Assembly (NCBI RefSeq): GCF_011386835.1
Contig: NC_088797.1
Span: forward strand, 63,265,587 to 63,329,586
Reading direction: 5' to 3'
Source: Chrysemys picta bellii
Lineage: Eukaryota > Chordata > Testudines > Emydidae
Length of the DNA: 64,000 nt
The translations under genes and the position numbers were made by a program. The notes under the pieces were generated by a model, which was not told where the DNA came from, did no database searches, and saw nothing but the letters and a program-made list of their open reading frames with translations. Shown one piece after another: positions 1 to 10,199 of the stretch; positions within the stretch are counted from its first letter, which is position 1; each line of letters starts with the position of its first letter.

Positions 1-66
1 TTTGCTTTCGAAGATTACCTTTACCAGTGCACCTGGAATTTTCCAAAGAAAGATGGCAGAACTGGC
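1..66 (+). mobile_element. Ty3/gypsy reverse transcriptase scrap
   Basis: Translating + from base 5 gives a piece ending in TSAPGIFQRKMAEL, the segment just upstream of the catalytic aspartates in Ty3/gypsy reverse transcriptases. The same segment occurs on the opposite strand at about 575-640. The window edge therefore holds the end of a second copy facing the other way. It is too short to say more. Confidence 0.6.
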
Positions 67-890
67 TTCCACGCAGAGCTGTTATTCCACCAAATGTCAC
101 CTAGGCTAGAGCTGTTTGCATCCACACTGACAATTGTGGGTTTCTACACAACGTGGTCCTTGAGAACTGGAGCTGTTGAGATAATTACCTTATTGAAGGT
201 AATTTCTTGATTTGGCCTCCATAGCCAAGACTTTAACAATTCATTCAGTGGTTTTGTCACTTTAGAAATGTCTTGTAGGTTTTGACTAAGGTAATTATCA
301 TTCCCAGTATATGTCTTAGTTCTGGTACACTAGTTTGTGCATTCAATTCTTGAATTGCTTTTATTCACTCAGGGCTAGAACTGATTCTGTTTATTGTCTG
401 TCCTAGAAACTCGATTTGAGAAAAATAAGAAAAAAATCGTTTTTTGCCTAGCATCAGTCCATACTGACTGATTATGCTTAGAACTTCATTGAGGGTTTTT
501 TTGTGTTCTTCCATCAGAAAGCCATATATCAGATCATCCATGAAAACTACAACTCTGTTTGAATTCAAAAACAGTTCTGCCATCTTTGTTTGGAAAATTT
601 CAGGTGCACTGGTAATCCCAAAAAGTAATCTCCAAAAGCAAAATCTCCCAAAAGGTGTGATAAATGAAGTCAGTTTAGAACTTTCTTTGGCTAAAGGAGT
701 TTGCCAGAATCCTCTCAAGGCATCCAACTTGAAGAATACTGTAGCTTCTTTCACTTTGGGGAGGAAGCCATCCAGTGTTGGAAGGATATATTTTTCTCTC
801 ACAACTGCTTCATTAAGTCTTTTAAGTTCCACACAGATTTGCATTTTTCCATCTTTCTTTATAACCAGTTGTGACGTTATGAGTGTAATA
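67..890 (-). pseudogene. Ty3/gypsy retrotransposon reverse transcriptase, decayed
   Basis: The best open stretch is 365-844 on the - strand, 159 residues. It contains the gypsy finger/palm region, the segment FGITSAPEIFQTKM at about residues 75-88, and the catalytic box FMDDLIYG at about 101-108, where D103 and D104 would be the metal ligands. Downstream on the same strand (365 to about 67), in other frames and with stops, come the thumb and connection region with a W.W motif and a degenerate start of RNase H. The family copies LTR-retrotransposon RNA into DNA. No gag, protease or intact flanking LTR pair is visible, so this is a dead fragment. Confidence 0.85.
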
Positions 891-898
891 TAATATTT

Positions 899-1905
899 TG
901 TTGGAAGGTGACAGGACCAGAAAGAGTTAATTAACTCACAGACTGACCTGATCCATGGGTGAACCTTAAGGACTGGTTAGGAAGATATGTAAATGAATAG
1001 AGCTTTGAAATGCAAGTCTGCATTGTTAGAGATCTCAAGGGTAGATGTTTGCTCAGGTCTTGTGATGTAAGCAAACAAGTCTTGTCTATTGCTATAACTT
1101 TAATTCAAAGATCAAAAGAGGAATATTAACATTTATGATGATACTTGAGTGAAATAGTATTATTGTCTATATGTCTCTTTGAAGGTTGTAGTAACCTGTA
1201 TCTGAACTGTTTAATGGATAAATTACCCTGTGCTAATTGCCAGGATGTTTGGAAGGAGAATTAAGCCTATTGTTTTGTCAAGCCGAAAGGCTGCTGGAAA
1301 TGTATAAGAACCCTGGGACACAATCCTTCTTGATCTCAGATCTGCTTTGGGTTTCAAGAGGGGGAAACCTTAAGCCACAAGGATTGAGATCCTCAGTCAT
1401 TGACTGGAGCCACCCTGAATATGGACATTGGACTATAGCCTATGGACTATTTCTAAAAGGACTTTTGGCAACTACAAGCTCACCTCTGCTATGTATCTGG
1501 ACCTCAAGAATTGAATTCGAGTCTGTATGTATATTGATCTTTTAACCAACTCTTTCTCTTTTCTTTTTTAATAAATTTTAGCTTAGTTAATAAGAATTGG
1601 CTATTAGCGCGTATTTTGGGTAAGATCTAAGTTGTAATTGAACCTGGGTATGTAGTTGATCCTTTGGGATTGGAAGAACATTTTCTTTTATATGATGAGA
1701 TAAGATTTTCAGGAATCATCAACATATGTTTGACAGGTGTGTCTGGACAGAGGCCTGAGGCTGGGTACTTTAAGGGAACTGCGTTGTTTGGACTTCTAAG
1801 TAACCAGTGAGGTACTATAGAAGCTGTTTTGTGCTGGCTTGGTAAATCTAAATATTGGAATATCCACCAGCATTTGGGGTTTGTCTGCCCCGTTTTGTTT
1901 ACAGT
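899..1905 (+). repeat. LTR-like repeat, unclassified
   Basis: The stretch starts with TG next to the gypsy fragment and contains a polyadenylation signal AATAAA near 1570. Its 3' part, with a taagatctaag-type segment, resembles the 3' part of the better bounded LTR at 8031-8967 in layout. A target duplication could not be defined. Open frames inside it (for example 1237-1545) show no protein family. Confidence 0.4.
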
Positions 1906-2101
1906 TCACCTTGATTGAGTGACCTCAGCTGGATCCCACAGGCAGCACCGTCACACCGGTACCATTGCAGCACACCATGGTGTTGGCTCACAAATTTTCC
2001 TCAATTATGCCAATGTGCTCCATTCTCTAACTCAGTTTCCACTTTTTGAAGTAATGACATAGGAATTCTGTGAGGTATATATACACTACATGGTTCAGCC
2101 C

Positions 2102-2777
2102 TGTAGCAGTGCGGGACTCACCCCTCCGGCGTCTCCTGCTGGTCATCTCGGGAATTAGCTCTCCCACCCTTGGAGCGCCCTCTGCAGGCCGGTGATCCGC
2201 CTTGCCACTGGGCCCATGTCCCTCCCAGGACCCTGCTTTCTCTGGGTGCTGCCCCCTGGCAGTACCCCCACAGTTCTGGGTCTCCCCCTCCCCCACCTAC
2301 TATCCCCACCTTGCCTCAGTCTTGGCTACTGCTCAGTCTCCATCTAGCGCCCATTCACTGGGGCAGACTGCAGTATAAGCCACTCATCATAGGCAAAGGG
2401 GTTTGGACCTGCTGCCTCTGCCTACCCATGGGCTGCCCCCTGCAAGCCAGTACCTAATAGGCCTTACCAGGCCTGCAGCCTGGGGCTTTCCTAGGCCAGA
2501 GCTCCCCAGCTCCCTTGGCCTTTCCCCAGCTCTGCTCCACCCCAGGTACTTAGTTAAGCTCCCTGTAGCCAGGCCCTTCTCTCTCTGAACACAGAGAGAG
2601 ACTGTCTGCTTGAGCTCCTGGCTCAAGCCTTTATAGGGCCAGCTGGGCCCTGATTGAGGTGTGGCCCCAGCTGAGCCTGCTTCCTCCCAATCAGCCCAGG
2701 CCTCTTGCCCTTCCACAGGCCTCCTCCAGGGCTGTTTTAAACCCCTCAGGGCAGGAGCGGGTAACCACCCCGCTACA
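2102..2777 (-). mobile_element. Solo LTR of an endogenous retroelement, antisense
   Basis: The 676-bp unit is bounded by TGTAGC and GCTACA. The flanking 5-mers are AGCCC (2097-2101) and AGCTC (2778-2782), a target duplication with one mismatch. Read on the - strand it contains CTATAAAGG near 2630, a plausible LTR TATA box. No internal retroviral genes flank it, so it is a solo LTR left by recombination. Proline-rich open frames here (such as 2170-2457) are composition artefacts. Confidence 0.65.
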
Positions 2778-2949
2778 AGCTCCAACTCCAAGTGTAGACT
2801 AATCTTTGAACAAGACCTCTTGCCTCTTGGAGGTTGTTACTCTGAGGTTGTCCCTAACGTCAGAACAGCCTGCAGCATGCATGTGCAATCACTAACCTGA
2901 CTCCAATCCATCACCCACCCAGCATTGGAACAGGAGTCATATGCAAGGG

Positions 2950-3530
2950 AGAAGTATGGTGGAAAGCATCTTTTCTTCTGCAAGCGCATCCCAGACTGGG
3001 AAGAACAGATGGCAATGGCATTCCAAAATTGAGGGGAAAGTAACATTTGATCATTGTTTGCGAGGAGATGAGAACTGGGAGAAGAACTATATGTGCTGTT
3101 TCTCTGCCCCCCAGCACCTGTCATGCCATGGCCCTCATAGATAGTCGCTGAATGCCTGGCAAACTCCAAGGGAAGAGAAAGAGGATGAGGGCCAACTTAT
3201 TCATTGACCTTGTGCCTATATCTCATCAGAGGGAGCAGAAGTCTGAGGAGTGGAGGGAAAGTTTCTTTCACCTTGGTACCAGGGAACATAGACAAAGAAC
3301 AGGACATGCAGGTACAGCTGCTAGATACAATGCAGAGGCAGAGAGTCCTGCTGGAGAATGTTGGGATGCTATCGATGTTTATAGTCAGCACCCCAACCTA
3401 GCCATATCCTGCAATGCTTTGAGAACACTGGGAGCCCCCTTTTCCTTCTCCACCTACCACACACGCCTCCATGACAGCAGCCCTGACACTACATACCGTC
3501 ACCAAACTGGTTAGCTACTGACCGGTGGTA
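2950..3530 (+). pseudogene. Possible Harbinger Myb-like protein remnant
   Basis: Frames across 3150-3390 read KRKRMRANLF, then a charged stretch, then DMQVQLLDTMQRQRVLLE. This resembles the basic segment and terminal coiled coil of the Harbinger Myb protein preserved at 58951-59513 (KRKRRTRDDMF, then DMLQRMVELQERQ). A frame change separates the pieces. The - strand transposase fragment at 4066-4460 would be its partner, as in the large element at 56408-61848. The match is weak and rests on pattern alone. Confidence 0.4.
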
Positions 3531-3584
3531 ACTGGGGCTGGCGGGCTTCCAGATGGTGATGGCCACACTTTTTTCAACCCTGAG

Positions 3585-4062
3585 GGGAACTCTCAGGCCA
3601 GAAGGGACCATTGTGATCACCTAGTCTGAACTCCTGTATAGAACAGACCAGAGAACTTCCCCACAATTATTCCTAGAGCAGAGATTTTAGAAACACATCC
3701 AATCTTGATTTTAAAATGGTCAATGATGGAGAATCCACCATGAACCTTGGTGAATTGTTCCAGTGGCTAATTGCCCTCACTGTTAAATTCAGACTGGAAA
3801 TAAGGCAAAAAAATCATCTAGCTTCAACTTCCAGCAATTGGATCATGTTACACCTTTCTCTGCTAGACTGAAGAGGCCATTATTAAATATTTGTTGCCTA
3901 TGCAGGTACTTATAGACTGTGATCAAGTCACCCCTTAATCTTCTGGTTGTTAAATTAAATAGATTGAGCTCTTTGGAAGTCTATCACTGTAGGGCATGTT
4001 TTCTAATCCTTTAGTCATTCTTGTGGCTCTTCTCTGAACCCTCTCCAATTCATCAACATCTT
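3585..4062 (-). mobile_element. CR1 LINE 3' fragment, antisense
   Basis: The sequence beginning ggccagaagggaccattgtg is the reverse complement of the end of a CR1-family LINE, seen in sense at 55440-55520. The rest follows the same consensus through the region encoding the end of the reverse transcriptase. It is 5'-truncated and non-coding. It lies between two Harbinger-like fragments and may have been inserted into one element. Confidence 0.8.
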
Positions 4063-4065
4063 TCT

Positions 4066-4460
4066 TGATTATCACCATGCTTCTTTTCGTGCTGGTGTGC
4101 CATCACTGCAACTCTGAGGTGAGCTCCACACAGTTCTCTAGGAAAGGAGTCTTCCGCATCCTGAAGTTTTGTTCCCACTGGTGGTCATCCCAAGTCTGCA
4201 GCACTGTCCTATCCCACCAGTCCCACATGTGCATCGGCCTGTTTGTATTAACAGGCAGGATTTCAGCCCTCAGCAGTGTTTCTTCCATGCAGCCTGACAG
4301 CAGTTTGGAAATGGAGCTGGCTCCCAAAAGCCAGATTAATGATGGGGTGACAGGAGGGGAATCATTGAAATTTGTCCCAGCATTCCAGTGTCTTCCAATA
4401 TTGTATTCTCTTTGGTTAGACTGCTCACAGGAATGGAGATCCACTCAGGAACTGCCCATC
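4066..4460 (-). pseudogene. PIF/Harbinger transposase N-terminal fragment
   Basis: The - strand frame 4103-4444 encodes WDWWDRTVLQTWDDHQWEQ followed by NFRMRKTPF. This matches the transposase at 59674-60602 (DWWDRIVLQVWDDSQWLRN, NFRMRKGTF). This N-terminal part precedes the DDE nuclease domain, which is absent here. The fragment belongs to a second, more divergent Harbinger copy. Confidence 0.75.
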
Positions 4461-4544
4461 TGTGGGTATGTAACCCCAATCTTTTATAAAAAAGCAACAG
4501 AGGGTCCTGTGGCACCTTTAAGACTAACAGAAGTATTGGCGTAT

Positions 4545-4582
4545 AAGCTTTCGTGGGTGAATGCCCACTTCATCAGACGCAA
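4545..4582 (-). ncRNA. Hammerhead-like ribozyme motif, copy 1
   Basis: Read on the - strand, CTGATGA (4570-4576) is followed by a GTGGG/CCCAC stem and GAAA (4549-4552), the order of the hammerhead catalytic core. An extra A sits between CTGATGA and the stem, which departs from the active core. Penelope-like elements are known to carry hammerheads, which supports the reading. Activity is not implied. Confidence 0.4.
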
Positions 4583-4629
4583 GTAATGGAAATTTCCAGA
4601 GGCAGGTATAAATCAGTATGGAGATAATC

Positions 4630-4690
4630 TTGCATCTGATGAAGTGGGCATTCACCCACGAAAGCTTATGCTCCAATACTTCTGTTAGTC
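4630..4690 (+). ncRNA. Hammerhead-like ribozyme motif, copy 2
   Basis: The core elements are CTGATGA (4636-4642), GTGGG (4644-4648), a six-base loop, CCCAC (4655-4659) and GAAA (4660-4663). A short AGC/GCT stem III would then lead to a candidate cleavage site after 4673. One additional A (4643) separates the core from stem II, and stem I is poorly paired. It may therefore be a decayed or variant hammerhead. Confidence 0.4.
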
Positions 4691-4774
4691 TTAAAGGTGC
4701 CACAGGACCCTCTGTTGCTTTTTACAGATTCAGACTAACACGGCTACCCCTCTGATACCAATCTTTTATAAATC

Positions 4775-5850
4775 TTCAAAATTCTCCAGGTATCTATTGT
4801 GGTCTGTTATCTGAAATGAGCTCATCACAAATACCATGCCTGGCAAATATTGCGTTTGTGGGATTGATTACAGTGCTGACTAGCATGTAGCACCATTGAG
4901 TGACTTTGAAAAACCAACTGTAATAATCAACTATCCGCAGAGAGCCAGGCTGTGCTAGGTGTGTCATGAGTTGTCATAAGTTCTTTGCAGTTCTGTGTCT
5001 GTTGCATTTGTGCAAAGTACCAATCTCTTGCCATTTCTTCTATTTGTGCATGTCTCTTGCCCGTCTTTTGCATACTACCATACTGAGGAGTCCCTCCTAG
5101 ATCTTTTTCAGGATCTCTGGATGCATTTTCTTTGCAATCACTATTTCCTTCCCTTTCAGCATTAGTCCATTCTTCACATTCAACACTGTGTTTTTATTCC
5201 ATACATTGCTGATAGCTATGGGAACTTGTTTTTGACCAGGGCATCCTGATTTTATTCTTGCTTATAAAAGATTCATTGCATTGTTTCCTCTGTCTCTCTC
5301 ACTATTTCCGATAGCTTTCTTGTAGACACTGGTGTAATACCATGTGCACCTGTTCCTCCAAGTTTTCCTCCCCCTCCCTCTTTTTTTTTTTTTTTTTTTT
5401 TTTGGTATCTTGTCCCTCTACAAAATTGTGAGAGAGAAAATCTGCTATACAGGAATTTCTCTTCCTGGGTTGTATGTACAAATCATACCTTTGTAACTTT
5501 AAGATCATGTGCTGAAGTCTTAGTGGTGCAGAAGCTAGAGGTTTCTCAAGAATGTTCTCCAGAGGTTTGTGATCAGTTTCAACTCTTATTTTGCATGCAT
5601 ATAGGTAGTGATTAAATTTCTGACATCCAGTGACAATAGCAAATAATTCCTTTTTATGTGAGCATCATTTTGCTGTGTTGGCATCAGTGCTCTTGATCCA
5701 TACACAATTGGAGTGCCTTCCTGCAACAATGCTGTTCCAACTGCTGCCTGCGAAGCATCTATTTGTACTGTTTTTTCATTGCAGTATTTTAGTTTCGTTT
5801 CATGGTTTGGAAGGTCATGTCCAGATTACTATTCTGGTACGACTCCCCTT
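4775..5850 (-). pseudogene. Ty3/gypsy RNase H and integrase remnant
   Basis: On the - strand, 5850 to 5300 gives a gypsy RNase H: VQIDASQAAVG near 5770, a TDHKPLE-like segment near 5560, and LQRYDLYIQPRKRNSCIADFL at 5420-5510. Downstream, 5230-4790 in broken frames resembles integrase, including a YYSWFFKV-like start and ARHGICDELISDN. An uninterrupted T run (about 5382-5403) has expanded inside it. No frame is intact. This is not contiguous with the reverse transcriptase at 67-890, so it is probably a separate or rearranged copy. Confidence 0.75.
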
Positions 5851-6041
5851 TTCTCCCCCAGGTAAGACAAATCAATTTTTTAAAAAGCCTAGAAGCATTA
5901 ACCAATAAGCAGGGTTATCTGCAGAAGGTTACTGTACCAATATTTTTAAGCATTTTTTTAAAATTTGTAATTTTGTGTACTTTATCCCACTGCTTACACC
6001 ATGTATTATCTTTGGTTAGATTGCTCATAGGACTGGAGAAC

Positions 6042-6543
6042 CAGGGCCGGCTCTGGCTTTTTTGCCACCCAAGGCAAAAAAGCCTCCCGCCGCACCCCCA
6101 CCCCCAGCACGGCAGGGGAGGGCACCGAGACCGGCCGCGGGCCGCTCTCCCCGGCGTCCAGAGCGCCGGAAGGAGGGCGGAAAGCCCGGCCGGGGCTCCG
6201 CTCTCCCCGGCGGCCAGAGCACCGGGGGGAGGGCAGAAAGCCAGGCCGGGGCTCCGCTCTCCCCAGAGCGCCAGGGGGAAGGTGAAGAGCCCGCCATGGC
6301 TCCGCTCTCCCCGGCAGCCAGAGTGCCGGGAGGAGGGCAGCGAGCCCACCGCGGGCTCCACTCTCCCCGGCGGCCAGAGCGCCGGGGGGAGGGCGGCGAG
6401 CCCGGCCGGGACTCCGCTCTCCCCGGCGGCGAGCCCACTGCGGTTCCGCTCTCCCCGGCAGCCGGAGCCGGAGCACCGCGCCGCCCCCTCCAGGTGCCGC
6501 CCCAAGCACAAGCTTAGTGGGCTGGTGCCTGGAGCTGGCCCTG
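6042..6543. mobile_element. Non-autonomous hAT element with internal minisatellite
   Basis: The 502-bp unit is flanked by a perfect 8-bp duplication TGGAGAAC (6034-6041 and 6544-6551). Its ends are imperfect inverted repeats, CAGGGCCGGCTCTGGC and the complement of GCCTGGAGCTGGCCCTG. Eight-bp duplications and CA..TG ends are the hAT signature. The core (about 6140-6460) is a degenerate GC-rich tandem repeat built on ctctccccggcggccagagc. That repeat keeps all frames open on both strands, so the long proline/arginine-rich frames here are not genes. Confidence 0.85.
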
Positions 6544-6867
6544 TGGAGAACCAGATACCCAGAGCCAGTACTTCAGAGTAATTTCCTATGCCTCTCAAAT
6601 GGACCGTGTGCTAGTTAGCTAACTGTGCGTGAACACAATACAGGTATCCCACAATGCACTATCAGAAAAATCCCAGAATGCATAGAGCTTAGTGGCAGAA
6701 TTTTACACCAGGGGATGTCTGCCCATAGTGCTGTGCGCTTATTTCAAAAAGGCGCAGTGCTGTGTGGACTCAATGATTCACAAGGGAAGTAGCTTAAGAC
6801 AGCATTAAAAAAAAGCACTTGCAATGCACAGCTTTCAGAATTCGTCTGGAGGAGGTGTAATTCTGTG

Positions 6868-7125
6868 GGCAAGTTAGTGATAGAAAGGTCAGGGAGGTGT
6901 CATTTGATTCATAAAAATCCACAGAATCATAATTTCATTGGTGTCACCCTCTGCAGTGTGGCTGGTGTGAATTGCTATTTCCACCCACCCACCCCCACTC
7001 CCAGCTCCACCTCCTCTGGAAATTTGGATAATACAATGTCAACAGCAATGGGTTGAGCTGGGTATCATTCAAAAGCCCTTTCTCCCATGAGCACAGTGGT
7101 TTCAAACATGACAAACCTAGGACAA
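6868..7125 (+). repeat. Left inverted repeat of a 5.7-kb unclassified transposon
   Basis: The stretch matches the reverse complement of 12275-12515 with about 75% identity by eye. Shared blocks include ggtcagggaggtgtc, ataatacaatgtca and aaagccctttctcccatga. The copies lie about 5.4 kb apart and face each other, bounding the two halves of a decayed gene (7545-8030 and 8968-12130). This fits long terminal inverted repeats. The exact outer ends and target duplication could not be fixed. Confidence 0.7.
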
Positions 7126-7544
7126 TAGATATTTATTTCAAAAAAATGCTTTAAAATCTCTTTTAATTATACTTTAACACAGGCATGTCAAACATGCAGC
7201 CCTCACCAAGTTAAATGGTGGCCCTTGACTGAGCACTGTGTTGTTGTTTGATGCTCAGAACATGAGACCTGATTAATTTTTTTTAAAGTTACAGATTACC
7301 ATAAATGGAAGGAAGGAGCTCTTCAAGTTGACTTGCCATTATTGGCAAAAAAAAAAAGAAGCGGTTCAGTGGTATTGATTATTGGCTTTGTTTATTGTGC
7401 CAAAAGAGTTGTGAGGAGGCAAATGACTGGAATCCATCCACAAACAGTGTGCACACAGTTCCATGACATACATTGCATAACAAAATTAATTACAGTCCAA
7501 CAATAATTTATTACAAAATCTTTGTTTTTACTTTGGTCTTGATC

Positions 7545-8030
7545 GTTTTTAAGGTATCAATGGAGAGATGAAGAGTACTGACTAGTAGGTGAATCGTTGG
7601 AGAATACCACTGCGGAGAACCTGGTTAAACACAGCACCTTATACGCTATAGCAAGTGCACCCATAAACTGAATTTTGCAAAGCTGGAGAGGAAGTACATT
7701 GAGCTTCAGGAAGAAGTTGGAGATGCTGGCGGAAGTGCCAGCTCTGGGCAAGACTTTCCGTATTCTAGGTCCCATGGCATGCGTTTCAAGAAGAACACTC
7801 GCTTCTTCTGTGGTAAACCTGAAGCCCAAAGGCATCCCTTAAGCACAGTTTCCACACATGAGCCAGGTGAGAAACTGTATGGAGCAGTCACTCTTAGTGA
7901 GAATGTTGCATGGAAAGTAAACAAGTGGGTGCTGTGATGCTGGCAGACCGGCGCCAGTTCATGCCACGGTCCCCATGTCTCAACTGAACACTGACAAATA
8001 CATAGCTAGCATCAGCCTGTCTGATGCCTG
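7545..8030 (+). pseudogene. Cysteine-rich transposon protein, N-terminal half, decayed
   Basis: Frame + from about 7680 reads KLERKYIELQEEVGD, then MRFKKNTRFFCGKP, then HPLSTVSTHEPGEKLYGA. It ends in stops after about 7940. The layout (a CxC-type cysteine segment, then a VST..E segment) recalls the start of a family of large repeated hypothetical proteins in animal genomes, whose later half I see at 10200-12130. The function is unknown to me. A solo LTR (8031-8967) splits the gene. Confidence 0.5.
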
Positions 8031-8967
8031 TGTTAGTATTGTTAAAATAGGTGTTAGGTTTATAAGAATGTGTTTACACTTTATTGAATGCTTGTGAGTT
8101 GCTGCATGTATTGATCTGACTTACAATATCTGTATCGCATATTATTTGTATTGTAAGCCTCAGTGATTGTGTAAATCATCAGATGGGAGAGACACATTAA
8201 CTAGTGTAAAAGTGCTGGTCTCCAACAGAAGGTGTTACATCCTGGCCAACAGGGAAGGCCCATCATCATCGGACGGACTATTGTGGGATGTTAAAGAGGA
8301 CAAAAGACTTTGCTGCTCTGCTCTTCCCCTGCCCCAAAGACAAGTCATACAAGTGAATTCCTCCAGTCAACTGAATTCACAGCTCAAAGCACATAGGAGG
8401 AGGGGAACAAAAACTCCTAACAAGAAGGAACTTTATCTCATTTCTGCTTGGACTCTTTAGAGACAAGATTTCTAGGCATAAGCAAGGAATCTCCAGCTGC
8501 TTTGCCTGGGTTAGCCCTAAAAGCCACATAAAACTTACTTATTATGGAAGCTATTACCTTTTGAAACTTAAAATTGTAATTCATTTGTGTATATGTATGC
8601 CTGTTTTAACTTTGTAATTAACTCTTATTTCCTTTTCCTAGTTAATAAATCTCTATATAATTTATTATCGGACTGGCTACAAGCATTATCTTTGGTGTGA
8701 GATCTAAGGTGTTGATGACCTGTGGAAAGTGGCTGGTCCTTTGGTACTGGGAGTAACCTGAATATTGCTGTGATTCTTGGTGTAAGGGACTATCTATCAC
8801 AAAGATAGGCTCACCCGGGTGGCGAGACAGACTGGAGTACCCAAAAGACTGTCTGTGACTATATGTTAAGGCTGGTATAGTGCTTAAGGAGTTTACACTT
8901 GATACTTGGTTGGTGAAATCTAAGTATAGAATGCAACCAGTTTGGGGGTGTGCCCTGCTTCCTAACA
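8031..8967 (+). mobile_element. Solo LTR, sense
   Basis: The 937-bp unit runs from TGTTAG to CTAACA. It is flanked by GCCTG (8026-8030) and GTCTG (8968-8972), a 5-bp duplication with one change. It carries AATAAA at 8644-8649. No internal region remains. It sits inside the decayed gene of the unclassified transposon, so it inserted later than that element. Confidence 0.7.
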
Positions 8968-10180
8968 GTCTGCCATGAGGTTGGTGCTCATGCTCTTGAG
9001 TCACTGCAGGACAGCTTGACAGACGCATTGACCCAAAAGACACCCATGCATACGACCCTACACATCACATCAAGTGCTACTCACCCTGGCTCTACCACCT
9101 GCAGCAGCAGCGAGGCAGCAGCACAGAATGCTGCCAAGGAGAGGGCAGCTTGAGCTGGGGAGAGGCTCGGAATCCGCCCAAAGGGGCAGCTGGAAAAAGC
9201 TGTTAGAAAAGGAGAAGAATCGAGATGCTGAGCCAGTGAATGAACTGGAGCCTGGTTAGGGCGTGAGGTGATAAAATAAAAGGAGAACAGGAGAATAAAA
9301 GTAGGGGACTGGGAAGTGAGAAGACGGAAAGAAAGGTTTCAGGTCAGGAGAAGCGGGGAGGTGGGGAGAACCATAGACATGGGAATGAGAGAAAGGAAGT
9401 AGAGAGAAATAAAATCTACAGACTTACCACAGAGAGTAACAAGGGGAAAAGAAACTGACAGGAAAGATAAGTGGTGAAAAAGGGAATTGATCAAAAACCT
9501 GTCTTAGATTAAAACAGATCCTGAAAACAGTAAATGAGAAGCCCACCCACAAAAGGACCTAACATGTATGAACAGATAATGACTGCTGAACATCTATTGA
9601 TGGAATACAGTTTAAAAGTTGCCTAATGGACAAGTGAGGACCCACTAGGTGAAGAAACTCTGCTTGTGGATAACTCAGTGAAAAGAGATACAGGCACAGG
9701 AACATCAAAACTAAGGAGCACTTCAAGCTGAAGGGAAGCAAAGAACAGGACAGCAAGAGTGGAGCTGGACTTACAGCCAAGGAGAGGAAATGTTTATTCT
9801 TCTCTGACACGACAGTATATTGTTAAGTAATCTCTTTTGTTCTTGTTAACAATGCATTTGGTACTAACTGCACAGTGTGTTTACACTCACAAATGTTAAT
9901 GAGTTGGTAACCTACAGTTTATTAGCAGAAATAGTAAGTCTTTGGTAATGTTCTATATTATTTCTGCTCTTGGTACAGTTTTGGGGTTTTCCCTTATAAA
10001 GTTCTAAAAAACTTAGAACGATCCCATTGGATTACCTCTGCCTCACCTTACAGTTAGCATAATCTAGCCTATCCGGATCACTACACTACACCAAGAATGT
10101 ATGTAATGTGTTGTGTCAAAAGGTAAAAGTAACAGAAACAAATACTAATTTTACTACTGCAAACTGTGCAACTCAGCTGG
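8968..10180. other. Interior of the unclassified transposon, little recognisable
   Basis: The first 270 bases read CHEVGAHALESLQDSLTDA in frame + and may continue the cysteine-rich protein gene after the LTR. From about 9260 the sequence is purine-rich and full of stops. I see no gene or repeat family up to 10180. Confidence 0.35.
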
Positions 10181-10199
10181 AGTTCATAAATTGCCTCAC

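Larger units (their letters stand above)
4491..4757 (+). mobile_element. Penelope-like element fragment with inverted arms
   Basis: The 267-bp insertion is flanked by a perfect 15-bp duplication ccaatcttttataaa at 4476-4490 and 4758-4772. It contains two inverted arms of about 80 bp (about 4493-4578 and 4634-4720) that start from gcaacagagggtcctgtgg. The 3' tail ends in a segment containing ggctacccctctgat, a widespread reptile repeat end. Long variable duplications and inverted terminal copies fit Penelope-like retroelements. No reverse transcriptase or GIY-YIG endonuclease remains. The family name is inferred from memory of such ends. Confidence 0.65.

Noticed and set aside
5802..6598. Long Pro/Arg/Gly-rich frames on both strands
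   Set aside because: They run through the minisatellite interior of the hAT element at 6042-6543. All frames are open because of base composition.
7190..7260. A hAT end (caggcatgtcaaac)
   Set aside because: No inverted partner or duplication was found within the next several kilobases.
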